Source: CAVZBW01 sp963778465
GTDB lineage: Bacteria; Actinomycetota; Acidimicrobiia; Acidimicrobiales; RAAP-2
Assembly: GCA_963778465.1 (NCBI GenBank)
Contig: CAVZUK010000003.1
Location: 806,001-870,000 of the forward strand
Length of the DNA stretch: 64,000 nt
Reading direction: 5' to 3'
Shown: one piece after another, positions 10,058 through 18,706 of the stretch
Position numbering within the stretch: the stretch's first letter is position 1
Layout of the letters: every line of letters begins with the position of its first letter
Position numbers and translations under genes: made by a program
Notes under the pieces: generated by a model
Told to the model about the DNA's origin: nothing
The model's database searches: none
The model's input: only the letters and a program-made list of their open reading frames with translations

Positions 10058-11458
10058 CTAGAGGTGGCTGAAGCCCCCGGCCTCCTCGGCGGACATCGCC
10101 ACGGCGACGGGGTGGCGCTCGAAGTGGCGTACCGAGTTCTCGAAGTCGTCGAGGAGGATGGCGGCCAGGTCGCGGTCCACCCCCTGGCGGATGAGCACCC
10201 GCTGTACCGCGATGTCGGAGGCGTCTCCGGTCAGCGTGTAGGCGGGGACCTGCCAGCCGCGGTTGCGGAGCCGGTCGGCTAGGTCGAACAGCGTGAATCC
10301 CGGCTTCTCGCCCTCCTTGATTCGCCAGGTCACCGTCGGGATGCCGGTCGCCGGGTTGCTCTCGTTGAGGAGCTCGAAGGGTCCGAGCTTGGGGATCTCG
10401 TGCGCGAGGAAACGCCCCGTCTCGTAGCAGGCGTTGTGCACTCGTTCGTATCCCTCCCGGCCGAGGCGGACGAAGTTGTAGTACTGGGCGATGACCTGGC
10501 CGGCCGGCCGCGAGAAGTTGATGTGGAAGTCCGGCATGTCGCCGCCCAGGTAGTTGACGTGAAAGATCAGCTCCTGGGGCAGCTCCTCGTGGTGGCGCCA
10601 GACCACCCAGCCGACGCCGAGCGGAGCCAGGCCAAACTTGTGGCCGGAGGTGCTGATCGATTTGACCCGGGGAATCCGGAAGTCGAACGGGAGGTCGGGA
10701 GCGCTGAAGGGCGCCACGAAGGCGCCGCTCGCACCGTCGACGTGGAGGTCGATGTCGAGGCCCTTCTCCTCCTGCAGCGTGTCGAGCGCCTTGGCGAGCT
10801 CGAGCACCGGCTCGTAGGCCCCGGTGTAGGTCACCCCGAACGTGGGCACGACGAAGATGGTGTTCTCGTCGACCTGCTCGAGCATCTGCTCCGGTTCCAG
10901 GCGGTAGCGCCCGGGGGCCATCGGTATTTCGCGCATCTCGACGTCCCAGTAGCGGGCGAACTTGTGCCAGACCACCTGGACCGGCCCGCAGACCATGTTC
11001 GGCTTGTCGGCGGGCTTGCCCTCCTGCTGGCGCCGCTTGCGCCAGCGCCACTTCGCCGCCATCCCGGCCAGCATGCAGGCCTCCGACGAGCCGATCGTCG
11101 AGGTTCCGACGGGGTTGGCCGTCTCCGGCGCGTTCCAAAGGTCCGCCATCATGTGGACGCCCCGCCGCTCGATCTCGGCCGATTGGGGGTACTCGTCCTC
11201 GTCGATCAGGTTCTTGTCGATCGCCAGGTCCATGAGCAGGTGCACCTGCGGCTCCTCCCAGGTCTGGCAGAACGTCGCCAGGTTTTGACGGGCGTTGCCG
11301 TCGAGCAGGAGCTCGTCCCGGATCATCTGGTAGGCGATGTCGGGTAGGACCTCGTGCAGGGGGAACCGGTTCTTGGGCAACGAGACCGCGGCATCGGCCG
11401 AGGCGAACACGGAGTCGGTAAGCCGTTGTCGCAACGTGTTGCGGTCGTGCAGTGCCAT
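10058..11458 (-). CDS. gadB: Glutamate decarboxylase (PLP-dependent)
   Basis: Converts L-glutamate to GABA and CO2 and consumes a proton, so it is usually tied to acid tolerance or GABA metabolism. The protein has 466 residues, the same length as Escherichia coli GadA/GadB. Group II PLP-decarboxylase features include TIGSSEACMLAG, LHVDGASGAFVAPF, and the PLP lysine in SISTSGHKFGLAPLGVGW. The C-terminus ends AEEAGGFSHL, similar to the family's pH-responsive tail. ATG 11458 follows GGGGAGGACACC. No GABA antiporter (GadC) lies nearby. The next gene, on the other strand, is a methyltransferase. The symbol is by family similarity. Confidence 0.92.
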   Translation of the reverse strand: MALHDRNTLRQRLTDSVFASADAAVSLPKNRFPLHEVLPDIAYQMIRDELLLDGNARQNLATFCQTWEEPQVHLLMDLAIDKNLIDEDEYPQSAEIERRGVHMMADLWNAPETANPVGTSTIGSSEACMLAGMAAKWRWRKRRQQEGKPADKPNMVCGPVQVVWHKFARYWDVEMREIPMAPGRYRLEPEQMLEQVDENTIFVVPTFGVTYTGAYEPVLELAKALDTLQEEKGLDIDLHVDGASGAFVAPFSAPDLPFDFRIPRVKSISTSGHKFGLAPLGVGWVVWRHHEELPQELIFHVNYLGGDMPDFHINFSRPAGQVIAQYYNFVRLGREGYERVHNACYETGRFLAHEIPKLGPFELLNESNPATGIPTVTWRIKEGEKPGFTLFDLADRLRNRGWQVPAYTLTGDASDIAVQRVLIRQGVDRDLAAILLDDFENSVRHFERHPVAVAMSAEEAGGFSHL

Positions 11459-11588
11459 GGTGTCCTCCCCGATCTCCCGGCCAGCGTCGACGTGGGTGTG
11501 TGTTGCTCGCCTAAACATAGGAGACGTCGGGCGGGGCTGCTGCGGAGCCGTCTGGACTCCTAGATTGAACGTCGATGGTGCAGAACCG

Positions 11589-12152
11589 GTGACCGACGCT
11601 CGAAGGGGTTTCGACGCAAGCGCGTACCAGGCGCGCTTCGACGCGCTGGCGGACCAAGGGTTCGACGTGCACGGCGAGGCGAGCCTCGTGCGATCCCTGA
11701 GCCCGACCTCCGTGCTCGACGCCGGGTGCGGCACCGGCCGTGTGGCCATCGAGCTCGCCCGCTACGGGATCGACGTGGTCGGGGTCGACGTCGACCCGTC
11801 GATGATCGCCGAGGCACGCGGGCGCTCACCGAACCTCGAGTGGGTGGAGGCGGACCTGGCCAGCCTCGACCTCGGTCGTCGATTCGACGTCGTGGTCCTG
11901 GCCGGCAACGTGCCGCTCTTCTGCCCTCCGCACACCCGATCGGACCTGGTGCGGGCGTGCGCCGCCCACGTCGCGCCGGGGGGCTGGCTCGTGGCCGGCT
12001 TCCAGCTGGACCGCGGCTACCCGCTCGCGGAGTACGACCAGGCGTGCCGTGATGCGGGTCTGCAGCTCGCTCAGCGCTGGGCCACCTGGGACCGGCAAGC
12101 CTATGCCGCCGGAGGCGACTACGCCGTATCGGTTCAGGGCCGGTTGCGGTAG
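11589..12152 (+). CDS. Class I SAM-dependent methyltransferase
   Basis: Protein of 187 residues with a standard Rossmann methyltransferase core. Motif I is VLDAGCGTGRVAIELA. The acidic end of strand 2 is VVGVDVDPSMI. Motif III/IV lies around DVVVLAGNVPLFC and the post-core motif is VAPGGWLVAGF. GTG 11589 gives a normal short N-terminus (VTDARRGFDASAYQARFDALA). The substrate is unknown. It is divergent from gadB across a 130-base AT-richer spacer that should hold both promoters. Small-molecule methylation is the likely role. Confidence 0.85.
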   Translation: MTDARRGFDASAYQARFDALADQGFDVHGEASLVRSLSPTSVLDAGCGTGRVAIELARYGIDVVGVDVDPSMIAEARGRSPNLEWVEADLASLDLGRRFDVVVLAGNVPLFCPPHTRSDLVRACAAHVAPGGWLVAGFQLDRGYPLAEYDQACRDAGLQLAQRWATWDRQAYAAGGDYAVSVQGRLR

Positions 12153-12194
12153 GAGCCGGCCGACCAACCCCTGCCGCGATCTCGACGAGTGCAG

Positions 12195-12440
12195 CTACTC
12201 GAGCCCCACCGCATGCCGGTTCGCCGCGGCGCGGGCTTCCAGCTGCGTCTCGTAGTAGCCCCGACGGGTGAGGATCTCGGAAGCCTGCAGTTCTCGGGGC
12301 CCCCCGTCGTCGCCGCATTCCGGGCAGACGACCTCCCAATGGGGTTCGGGGAACCACCGGGTGGGGGTCCAGCGGCCCTGACCGTCCCTGCCCCATTCCG
12401 CCGGAATGGCCCGGCACGCCGCACCCAGGTGGCTCGTCAC
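12195..12440 (-). CDS. Small CxxC protein, paralogue 1, unknown function
   Basis: About 81 residues from GTG 12440, with no strong ribosome site. The core WEVVCPECGDDGGPRELQ is followed by a charged helix (EILTRRGYYETQLEARAAANRH) ending GLE. A close paralogue at 13807-14019 shares WEV-C-x2-CGD-GGPR-x2-Q-x2-EIL-RRG-Y, then AR-AA-RH-GLE. One CxxC pair could be half of a zinc site, so the protein may dimerise or use the His residues near the end. The two genes flank a cyclic-nucleotide-binding protein and a hydrolase. Conservation between the copies is the main evidence that the gene is real. Confidence 0.6.
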   Translation of the reverse strand: MTSHLGAACRAIPAEWGRDGQGRWTPTRWFPEPHWEVVCPECGDDGGPRELQASEILTRRGYYETQLEARAAANRHAVGLE

Positions 12441-12508
12441 GACCCGATCTTCGCGCCGGAGCCGTCCGGGTTCGGGGACGCGATCGCGTCCCCGAACACC
12501 TGCTCGGC

Positions 12509-12931
12509 CTACGCCGCCTGGAGGGCTCGGGATGCCGCGGTCCGCCGGACCTTCTCCGCCACCGAGGGGGCGACGTCGAGGATCTGACGGAACTCCGCTG
12601 GGGTCCCGACGTAGACGGTCATATCGGTGACCGCCGTCACCGTGGCGTTGCGCTGTCCCCGTCCATCTTGGAGCAGCGCCATCTCGCCCACGAGCTCGCC
12701 GCGGCCGATCGTGGCGATGACCGCCCCTTCCTGGGAGACCTCGGCCACCCCGTCCACGACGATCATGAACTCGTTGCCAAAGGCTCCCTGGTGCGTGAGC
12801 ACCGTCCCGGCGGGCACCGTCAACCGGATCAGCAACTGGCGGATCTGTGCCAGTTCCGAGCGGCTGGTGTCTGCCAACAGGGCGAACTCTCTCAGGTCGT
12901 CCTCGCGTCGGCTGTTCTTGAAGAGACGCAT
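12509..12931 (-). CDS. Single-domain cyclic nucleotide-binding protein
   Basis: Protein of 140 residues, essentially one CRP-type cyclic nucleotide-binding fold with no DNA-binding domain. Visible elements are the N-terminal helix FALLADTSRSELAQIRQL, the beta-barrel strands VPAGTVLTHQG and EFMIVVDGVAEV, and the phosphate-binding cassette-like RGELVGEMALLQDGRGQRNATVTA. The canonical cassette arginine appears within QRNATV. ATG 12931 follows a strong AAAGGAG. Proteins of this kind often act as sensors that partner with other proteins. The gene is divergent from the hydrolase at 13078, with dyads between them. Confidence 0.85.
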   Translation of the reverse strand: MRLFKNSRREDDLREFALLADTSRSELAQIRQLLIRLTVPAGTVLTHQGAFGNEFMIVVDGVAEVSQEGAVIATIGRGELVGEMALLQDGRGQRNATVTAVTDMTVYVGTPAEFRQILDVAPSVAEKVRRTAASRALQAA

Positions 12932-13000
12932 GGAAACTCCTTTCGCCTCGTTTAACAGCAGAGTGGCCTCGAGTATTCAATCTGTCAACCAGCTAGCGAA

Positions 13001-13025
13001 GATTGTTACAATCTCCTCTAGAGAT
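13001..13025. promoter_or_regulatory. Overlapping palindromes in a divergent intergenic region
   Basis: GATTGT-T-ACAATC (13001-13013) is a perfect dyad. Next to it ATCTC-CTCTA-GAGAT (13011-13025) forms a second, overlapping one. They sit between the cyclic-nucleotide-binding gene (start 12931, minus) and the hydrolase (start 13078, plus), in an unusually AT-rich patch, and fit a shared operator. The regulator is unknown. Confidence 0.5.
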
Positions 13026-13077
13026 GAGACCAGGGAACGATGGCGGCCAGCCCGCCGTTTGTCGGAGAATCCGGGCC

Positions 13078-13777
13078 ATGAGCCTGTACGCCTTGGTCCA
13101 CGGGGGAGCGCACGGAGGCTGGTGCTGGGAGTTGCTCGGCCCCGAACTGGAAGCACGCGGCCACACCGTCGTCGCCCCCGACCTGCCCATCGAGGATCCG
13201 GAGGCGGGCGCTCTGGAGTGGGCGGAGACGATGGTCGCGGCCATCGAGCACGTGTGGCCGGAAGATGACGCCGACGTGGTCGTCGTGGGCCACTCCCTCG
13301 GAGGGCTGGCCACACCGGTCGTGGCCTCGTTGCGACCGGTCCGGAGACTGGTCTTCCTCGCGGCGATGGTGCCGGTTCCCGGCCAGAGCTATGTCGAGTA
13401 CCTGGCGACGGAGCCCGGCGCCGTCACCTTTGCCGCCGAGCCCCGCCCGGACGACGAGCTGCGCGAGGGCTCCGTCTCGTGGTTGGCGGCGCGGCGAGGG
13501 CTTCTACCAGGACTGTCCCGAGCCGCTGGCCCGCCGGGCATGGGAACGGCTCCGGCCCCAAGCCCTCACCGTGTTCGAGGAGCGATGCCCCATCGACGCC
13601 TGGCCGGATGTGCCGTCCACCTACGTGCTGATGACCGAGGACCGAGCAGTGAGCCCGGACTGGTCGCGACGTGTGGCCAAGGAACGTTTGGGGGCGGATC
13701 TCGTCGAGCTCCCGGGTGGCCACTCACCCTTTTATTCACGGCCAGAGGAGTTGGCCGGGGTCCTCGCCGCCTTGTGA
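13078..13777 (+). CDS. Alpha/beta hydrolase with one frameshift
   Basis: Esterase-like alpha/beta hydrolase of about 232 residues, similar to the salicylate-esterase/hydroxynitrile-lyase type. The N-terminus MSLYALVHGGAHGGWCWELL carries the oxyanion HGGAHGG motif. The nucleophile elbow is VVGHSLGG. The frame breaks near 13493: up to SVSWLAA it is one frame, then REGFYQDCPEPLARRAW continues in the next. Removing one G from GCGCGGCGAG joins them. The C-terminal half holds STYVLMTEDRAVSP (acid region) and the catalytic histidine in LPGGHSPFYS. The uninterrupted conservation on both sides argues for an insertion error. The substrate is unknown. Confidence 0.82.
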
Positions 13778-13806
13778 CCGCTCGAGTGGGGCTCGCCGGG
13801 CCGGGA

Positions 13807-14019
13807 CTACTCGAGTCCCCGGCGATGCCGATCGGCGGCTCGTCGTGCGTCCGACATCGAATACCGACCTCGCCGGTCGAGGATCTCGGGCGGCTGCACG
13901 TGCCTCGGACCCCCGTTGTCCCCGCAGTCCCGGCAGATCACCTCCCAGAGTGTCTCGTCGTCACCCCGAGGCTCCTCCTCGGGGATGGCGCGGACGCTGG
14001 CGCAGGAGTGCCCGATCAC
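13807..14019 (-). CDS. Small CxxC protein, paralogue 2, unknown function
   Basis: About 70 residues if GTG 14019 is used. It begins VIGHSCASVRAIPEEE, which aligns with VTSHLGAACRAIPAEW of the copy at 12195-12440. The core is WEVICRDCGDNGGPRHVQ, then PPEILDRRGRYSMSDARRAADRHRRGLE. The CxxC pair, the GGPR turn and the terminal GLE are shared. The spacing is shorter than in paralogue 1 because a segment before WEV is missing. Function unknown. It lies downstream of the GH5 gene on the same strand, separated by a hairpin at 14098-14137. Confidence 0.6.
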   Translation of the reverse strand: MIGHSCASVRAIPEEEPRGDDETLWEVICRDCGDNGGPRHVQPPEILDRRGRYSMSDARRAADRHRRGLE

Positions 14020-14097
14020 GGGGAACGATTCTCGCGCAGGGCCCGTCGGACCTCGGGGATCCCGCAAGGCGAAATTTCTGGACGAGAGTGAATCCAA

Positions 14098-14137
14098 GAG
14101 CCCCGTCTGCGCCGTATGGCGTGGTGCGACGGGGCTC
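14098..14137 (-). terminator. Hairpin, probable terminator
   Basis: GAGCCCCGTC (14098-14107) pairs perfectly with GACGGGGCTC (14128-14137), and the loop holds an inner CGCC/GGCG stem. On the minus strand it follows the GH5 gene and is trailed by a weakly T-containing stretch. It could alternatively act in the leader of the small CxxC gene. Confidence 0.45.
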
Positions 14138-14200
14138 GTCAGTCGACTCCCCCTCAAACCAAACGGTCGGCTGACGGGCTTCCGGAGCACTCGTCCACGG

Positions 14201-14260
14201 GACGTTCCCCGGCGTGACGTCCCACCCTGCGACGTTCCAGGCTGCGAGGTCCCTCCGCCA
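14201..14260. repeat. Degenerate 15-bp tandem repeat
   Basis: Four consecutive 15-bp units begin GACGTTCC, GACGTCCC, GACGTTCC and GAGGTCCC, with a variable second half. They lie just downstream of the GH5 stop codon and appear non-coding. Confidence 0.5.
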
Positions 14261-14277
14261 GGCTCATCCCCACGATT

Positions 14278-16129
14278 TCACGGGGCGGTCGTGGTCGAAG
14301 TGCTCGTTGACGAGGTGCTCGGGGCCGGGCTCGTCGGAGCGGGCGGGGGCGTCGGGGCGTTGCACGAGCCCGCCTTGATGGTCACCACGACTCGGTTGGC
14401 CTGGCGGTCCGCCGTCACGAGGAGGTGCGCGGCGCCGGCAGGGGAGACGATCGACCCGCCCGTGGCGGACGCGCAATAGCCGCCCGGGTACTGCTCGGCC
14501 GCCGCGGTGAAGACGCTCGTCGGGGCCTGGATCTGCGACGAAGGTCGATAGACCAGCTGGTACACGCGTCCGGCCTGTTGGAAGGTGGCGGACAAGAAGG
14601 TGCCGGCGATGGCCTGGGCGTAGGGCTGCGACAGGGCGGTGGCCGACGGCGCGAGCTGGCCGTCGGAGAGCGCCAGGGCCTCGTCGGAGCTCCCCGTAGG
14701 GTCGTTGTAGTACTTCCAGCTCCAGTAGATCCAGCCGAGATCGAGGGTGCCCGCGTAGTCGGTCGCCTGGTCGAGGAACTCGACGTTGGAGGTGGCGCCA
14801 AACTCGCTCATGAACCAGGCGGGACCTCCCGGCTGCTCGGCGGACGCCATCTTGGGCCGGTCCTGGAAGCGAAACCCCATGTTGCGGAGCAACTGGTCGC
14901 TGCAGGCGGTGGGATCGTAGGGGTCGCCGGTCACCGGGTTGCGATTTCCGCAGTAGGCATGAAAGTTATAGACGAGTCGCGGGAAGCCCATGGTGCCGAG
15001 CAGGCTGGGAAGCTCCTGGCGGACCGAGAAGTTGTCCGGCTCGATGAAGACGAGATGGTGGGGATCGGCGCTCTCGATCGCCGGGACGACCCCTTGGAGG
15101 GGGTCGTCGGCGGGGCAGGTCACCGGCCCTCCCCCGATGGTCAGGCTGCCCGGATGGGCCCTTCCGGTATAGAAGCACTCGAGCTGGACGGCGAAGCTCG
15201 CCGGGCCACCCGGCGTCAGGTCCCTCGAGGAGGGCTCGTTATAGGGGTCGTACCCGACGACCCAGGGATTGTTCGCGAAGTGCTTGGCGACGACGGCCCA
15301 CGATTGGTCGTAGGAGCCCTGGAGGTTGCCCACGACGTCGTTGGACCAGAAGTGGACCTCGGCGATCTCGAGCGTCGGGTTGTTGTAATTGGTCGACCAG
15401 CGGCCGCCCGACGGCACGATCGTCTGGCCGTCGGTGCAGATGGCCCAGGCCGGCGCGCCCTCGCCCCGAAACGGCTGGCTGTACACATCCTGGTGCATGT
15501 CCAGCAGGACGTAGACGTGGTACTTCCCGAGGAGATCGACGGTCTTGGTCAGGTTGGCCAGGTAGGCGTCGGCGGTGGTGGAATCGAATTGACTGGGCGC
15601 CCGAGGAGTGCCCGGCGTGCAGATCGACGGGTCGTTCGCCCCCACTGTGCCCGGCTCGATGCCCTCCCAGAGGATCCCGAGCCGCACCACGTTGAAGCCC
15701 AGGGCGGCGATCTGCTTGGCGTCGGCGGCGTCGAAGTTCCAGGGCTGTCCCGGGTCGGGGTAGAGCTCGAAGGGCGCGTACTTGTAGACCGCGTTCACCC
15801 CGTGGAGGGTGACGGTCCGGCCGTACCGGTCCACCAGATAGGGACCGCCACGCGACGCCAAGGTGCCCGACGCGAAGGCGTCGGAGGGTGCGGAGGTGCT
15901 CGGGGCGCTCGTCTGTCCGGCGCCCTGGGACTTGATGCTCGCCGGCGAGCTGTACTGGGGCTGGGTACCGGAAGTCGCTCCGGACAGCGGGACCTCCGAA
16001 CGACGCCCCGAGTGCGCAGGCCACCACTGCCACGGACGCGACGCCCGCCACGGCCGCCCGCGACCGCCGAGGGGCCCGGGACCTGGGCGCGCGGCCCGTC
16101 TCACGCCGAATGGACCTGCCGGGGAGCAC
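14278..16129 (-). CDS. Secreted GH5 glycosidase, endoglycoceramidase-like, one frameshift
   Basis: Family 5 glycoside hydrolase of about 616 residues. The catalytic domain opens with VDRYGRTVTLHGVNAVYK, then LGFNVVRLGILWEGIEPG and LLDMHQDVYSQPF. The acid/base glutamate is in YDPYNEPSS and the nucleophile in FMSEFGATSN. The C-terminus ends in a Ser/Thr tail. DMHQDVYS and the overall layout resemble bacterial endoglycoceramidases, which split oligosaccharide from ceramide. A signal peptide (RAAVAGVASVAVVACALGASFG) is in a different frame from the body. Removing one base near 15991 joins them as SFGVPLSGATSG. The start is uncertain: GTG 16129 is used here, ATG 16177 is in the same frame. No ribosome site is convincing. 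The true substrate is untested. Confidence 0.82.
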
Positions 16130-16445
16130 GGAAGCGGAGGCTACCGGTGCCTGCGCCGGGTGCACGGCACTCCACATTCCCGACCCAGCGCGACGGAGGG
16201 GCGGCAGCGCCAGGCGTGGGGCGGACGGTCGGCGCCGCCGTGGTCCGTTTTTCGATGGAACCCACTACCATGGATGGGCCCGGTGTGGCCCTGCCGGCGC
16301 CCTCTCTCTCCGGCCCGGCAGGGCCCCCGGAGCCCCTCGGTACCTTAACCGCGCCCGATCTCCGGGGGCTGGGACACCGGGGCGACGGCCGTCTCGGCGA
16401 GCGATCCTCGGGATCACGAAAATGGGCCTCGGGTACCTTGGCTCC

Positions 16446-16952
16446 ATGGACGGCGACGAACTGCGAGAGATCCAACGCCCGCTCAAGGAGGAGTACCGCG
16501 CCAATCCACGAGGGGCGACGGTGACGCTTTCGGCGGAAGGTCGGCTGGCGGACACGGAGGTTGCGTGCTCGGTGCAGACCGGTCGGGCGCTCGTCGAAGC
16601 GGGCCTGCACCCCGCCACCGGGGGGGACGGGAGCCTGGCGTGTTCGGGAGACATGTTGCTCCAAGCGCTCGTGGGGTGCGCCGGGGTGACGCTGCGGTCG
16701 GTGGCGACGAATCGGGGCATCGATGTCACCGGCACGGTGCGGGCCGAGGGCGACTTGGACTTCCGGGGGACCCTCGGCGTGGATCGGGACGCCCCGGTCG
16801 GATTCCGTTCGATCCGCTTGACCTTCGATCTCCGGTCCGACGCCCCAGCCGACGATCTCGACCGGCTGGTCGCGACGACCGAGCGATACTGCGTCGTCTT
16901 CCAGACCCTTGCCTCCTCACCGGCGCTCGAGGTCGCCCACACGGTCGCCTAG
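16446..16952 (+). CDS. OsmC family protein
   Basis: Redox-related OsmC/Ohr-fold protein of 168 residues. ATG 16446 gives the usual start MDGDELREIQRPLKEEY. An in-frame ATG at 16422 is eight codons earlier. The core contains ACSVQTGRALVEAGLHPATGG, SGDMLLQALVGCAGVTLRSV and a second cysteine in TTERYCVVFQTL, matching the two conserved cysteines of peroxide-reducing OsmC members. About 270 bases upstream carry no gene; a GATCC-TCG-GGATC dyad at 16403-16415 is the only visible element. Peroxide or organic hydroperoxide detoxification is likely. Confidence 0.88.
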   Translation: MDGDELREIQRPLKEEYRANPRGATVTLSAEGRLADTEVACSVQTGRALVEAGLHPATGGDGSLACSGDMLLQALVGCAGVTLRSVATNRGIDVTGTVRAEGDLDFRGTLGVDRDAPVGFRSIRLTFDLRSDAPADDLDRLVATTERYCVVFQTLASSPALEVAHTVA

Positions 16953-16988
16953 CCGCAAGCGACTCGGAGCTCGTCGGTAGTAGCCTGA

Positions 16989-17006
16989 GGAAAATCACCA
17001 TTTTCC
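16989..17006. promoter_or_regulatory. Inverted repeat upstream of P450
   Basis: GGAAAAT-CACC-ATTTTCC is a perfect 7-bp dyad about 45 bases before the P450 start. It is a candidate operator. Its AT-rich arms stand out from the GC-rich surroundings. Confidence 0.45.
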
Positions 17007-17051
17007 AGGTCACGACCCAACCGACTCGATGGAGTCGACGGAGGATCGAGG

Positions 17052-18287
17052 ATGACACAGCAGGCCGAAGAGGCGGGGCCGGCCACCGAGTCCGCTCCGG
17101 GCGGGTACGGAACCGACACCGATCGGGCGCTCGAGGGGCTCCTCGATCTGACCAATCCCCAGCCGAAGTACGAGGGGTGGATCGAGGACGGCGGCCTCTT
17201 CTGCCCGGTGGAGGGTTTCGCGGTGGCGGCCAGCCGCAGCGTGCTCGACGACGTGCTGCGACACCCCGAGACCTTCACTTCCCGGGGCGTGGTGCAGCTG
17301 GGCAACGTCCGGCCGCTCCTCCCGCTGAGCGTCGATCCTCCGGAGCACCTCGGCTACCGAAAGCTCCTCGACCCGCTCTTCGCCCCCAAGCGAATGGACG
17401 CCATCGAGGACGACATCGCGGCGCGGGTGAACCACTTCATCGACGCCTTCGCGGATCGCGGTAGCTGCCACTTCACGGACGAGCTGGCGGTGCCCTTCCC
17501 GTCGGCCGTCTTCCTCGGTCTCATGGGACTGCCCTGGGACGAGCTCGACACCTTCCTTCGTTTCAAGGACGGGATCATCCGCCCGGGAGGGGCCACCATC
17601 ATGGAGGCGGAGAAGGTCGATCCGGCGGAGAGGAAGCGGATCCAGGACCAGACGGCGCAGGATATCTACGACTACTTCAACGGCATCCTGGACGAGCGCG
17701 AGCGTGACCCAAAGGACGACATCCTTTCCGGGTTCCTCCAGGCCGAGGTCGATGGTCGCAAGCTCACCCGCGAGGAGATTCTGGACATCTGCTTCCTGTT
17801 CCTCATCGCCGGCCTCGACACGGTGACGGACTCTCTCACGTGCTTCTTCGCCTTCCTGGCGCAGCACCCGGACCACCGTCGGCAGATCGTCGACGACCCG
17901 TCGGTCATTCCTGCCGCGGTCGAGGAGCTGCTCCGCTGGGAGAGCCCGGTGCCGGGGGTCCCGAGGCTGGCGGTCGCCGACGCCGAGCTGGCCGGCTGTC
18001 CGGTCAAGGCCGGGACCATGGTCATGGCATCGGTCGGTGCGGCCAACGTCGACCCGGCGGAATTCGGTGATCCCCTGGTGGTTCGCTTCGATCGCGAATC
18101 CAACCGGCACGTCGGCTTCGGGGCCGGCGTCCATCGCTGCTTGGGCTCGCACCTGGCCCGGCGTGAGCTGCGGGTGACCTTGCGAGAGTGGCACCGACGG
18201 ATCCCGGAGTACTCGCTCAAGCCGGGCATCGATCTCCACTACGCCCGGGGACTGCGCAGCGTCGAGAACCTCGAGCTCGTCTGGTAG
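17052..18287 (+). CDS. Cytochrome P450
   Basis: Heme monooxygenase of 411 residues, a soluble bacterial class I type. The I-helix is FLIAGLDTVTDSLTCFFAFL. The ExxR pair lies in AAVEELLRWESP. The heme-binding loop FGAGVHRCLGSHLARREL supplies the axial cysteine. ATG 17052 has GGAGGATCGAGG before it. The order FRRPG-type loop, then cysteine and the L-helix is normal, so the gene looks intact. Ferredoxin and reductase partners are not adjacent. A dyad at 16989-17006 may control it. The usual acid-alcohol pair of the I-helix is here DT. Confidence 0.93.
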   Translation: MTQQAEEAGPATESAPGGYGTDTDRALEGLLDLTNPQPKYEGWIEDGGLFCPVEGFAVAASRSVLDDVLRHPETFTSRGVVQLGNVRPLLPLSVDPPEHLGYRKLLDPLFAPKRMDAIEDDIAARVNHFIDAFADRGSCHFTDELAVPFPSAVFLGLMGLPWDELDTFLRFKDGIIRPGGATIMEAEKVDPAERKRIQDQTAQDIYDYFNGILDERERDPKDDILSGFLQAEVDGRKLTREEILDICFLFLIAGLDTVTDSLTCFFAFLAQHPDHRRQIVDDPSVIPAAVEELLRWESPVPGVPRLAVADAELAGCPVKAGTMVMASVGAANVDPAEFGDPLVVRFDRESNRHVGFGAGVHRCLGSHLARRELRVTLREWHRRIPEYSLKPGIDLHYARGLRSVENLELVW

Positions 18288-18304
18288 CTCGGGGCGCTCG
18301 GAGC

Positions 18305-18490
18305 TCAGCCGCCGAGCTCCCTCAGGGCCAAGACCTCACTGCGGAGAAATCGGGCCTCGGATCCGGCGGCCGGCGTGAGGAGTCCCTCGTCCACCAGGAC
18401 GTCGATCCGGTCGCGCGTCACCTCCAGCAACCGCGCCGCTTCGTCCGCGTCGATCAGCTCCGAGCTCGGAGGGTCTGTCTGCGCTGTCAT
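18305..18490 (-). CDS. Small MerR/excisionase-type HTH protein
   Basis: Protein of 61 residues from ATG 18490, which follows GGGAGGACCC. ELIDADEAARLLEVTRDRI is the DNA-recognition helix-turn-helix and VDVLVDEGLLTPAAG-like text forms the following turn. It is the short, single-domain form (helix-turn-helix 17 type) seen in excisionases and small regulators. It is convergent with the P450 and divergent from the peptide gene at 18707. Its role is probably DNA binding; the target is unknown. Confidence 0.7.
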   Translation of the reverse strand: MTAQTDPPSSELIDADEAARLLEVTRDRIDVLVDEGLLTPAAGSEARFLRSEVLALRELGG

Positions 18491-18706
18491 GGGTCCTCCC
18501 TCGTCGCGTGGGCCGGTACCCATTGTGTCCGGATCCCCGGTGTGGTGCCTTGCGTGCGGGCCTTCACGTCCCGTCACGCGGTTGCCACACCGGTTGCACC
18601 CGCCCACCGGAAAATTCCCGTTACCCGCCGGTAGGGGCTAGACGCAGGGGTCGAGCAGGTATTGGCTGTGAGGGTCGGGTAGTGGACACGCACGAGGAGG
18701 AAGACC

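Noticed and set aside
10400..11347. A long plus-strand frame inside glutamate decarboxylase
   Set aside because: It is antisense to a complete PLP enzyme and has low-complexity composition.
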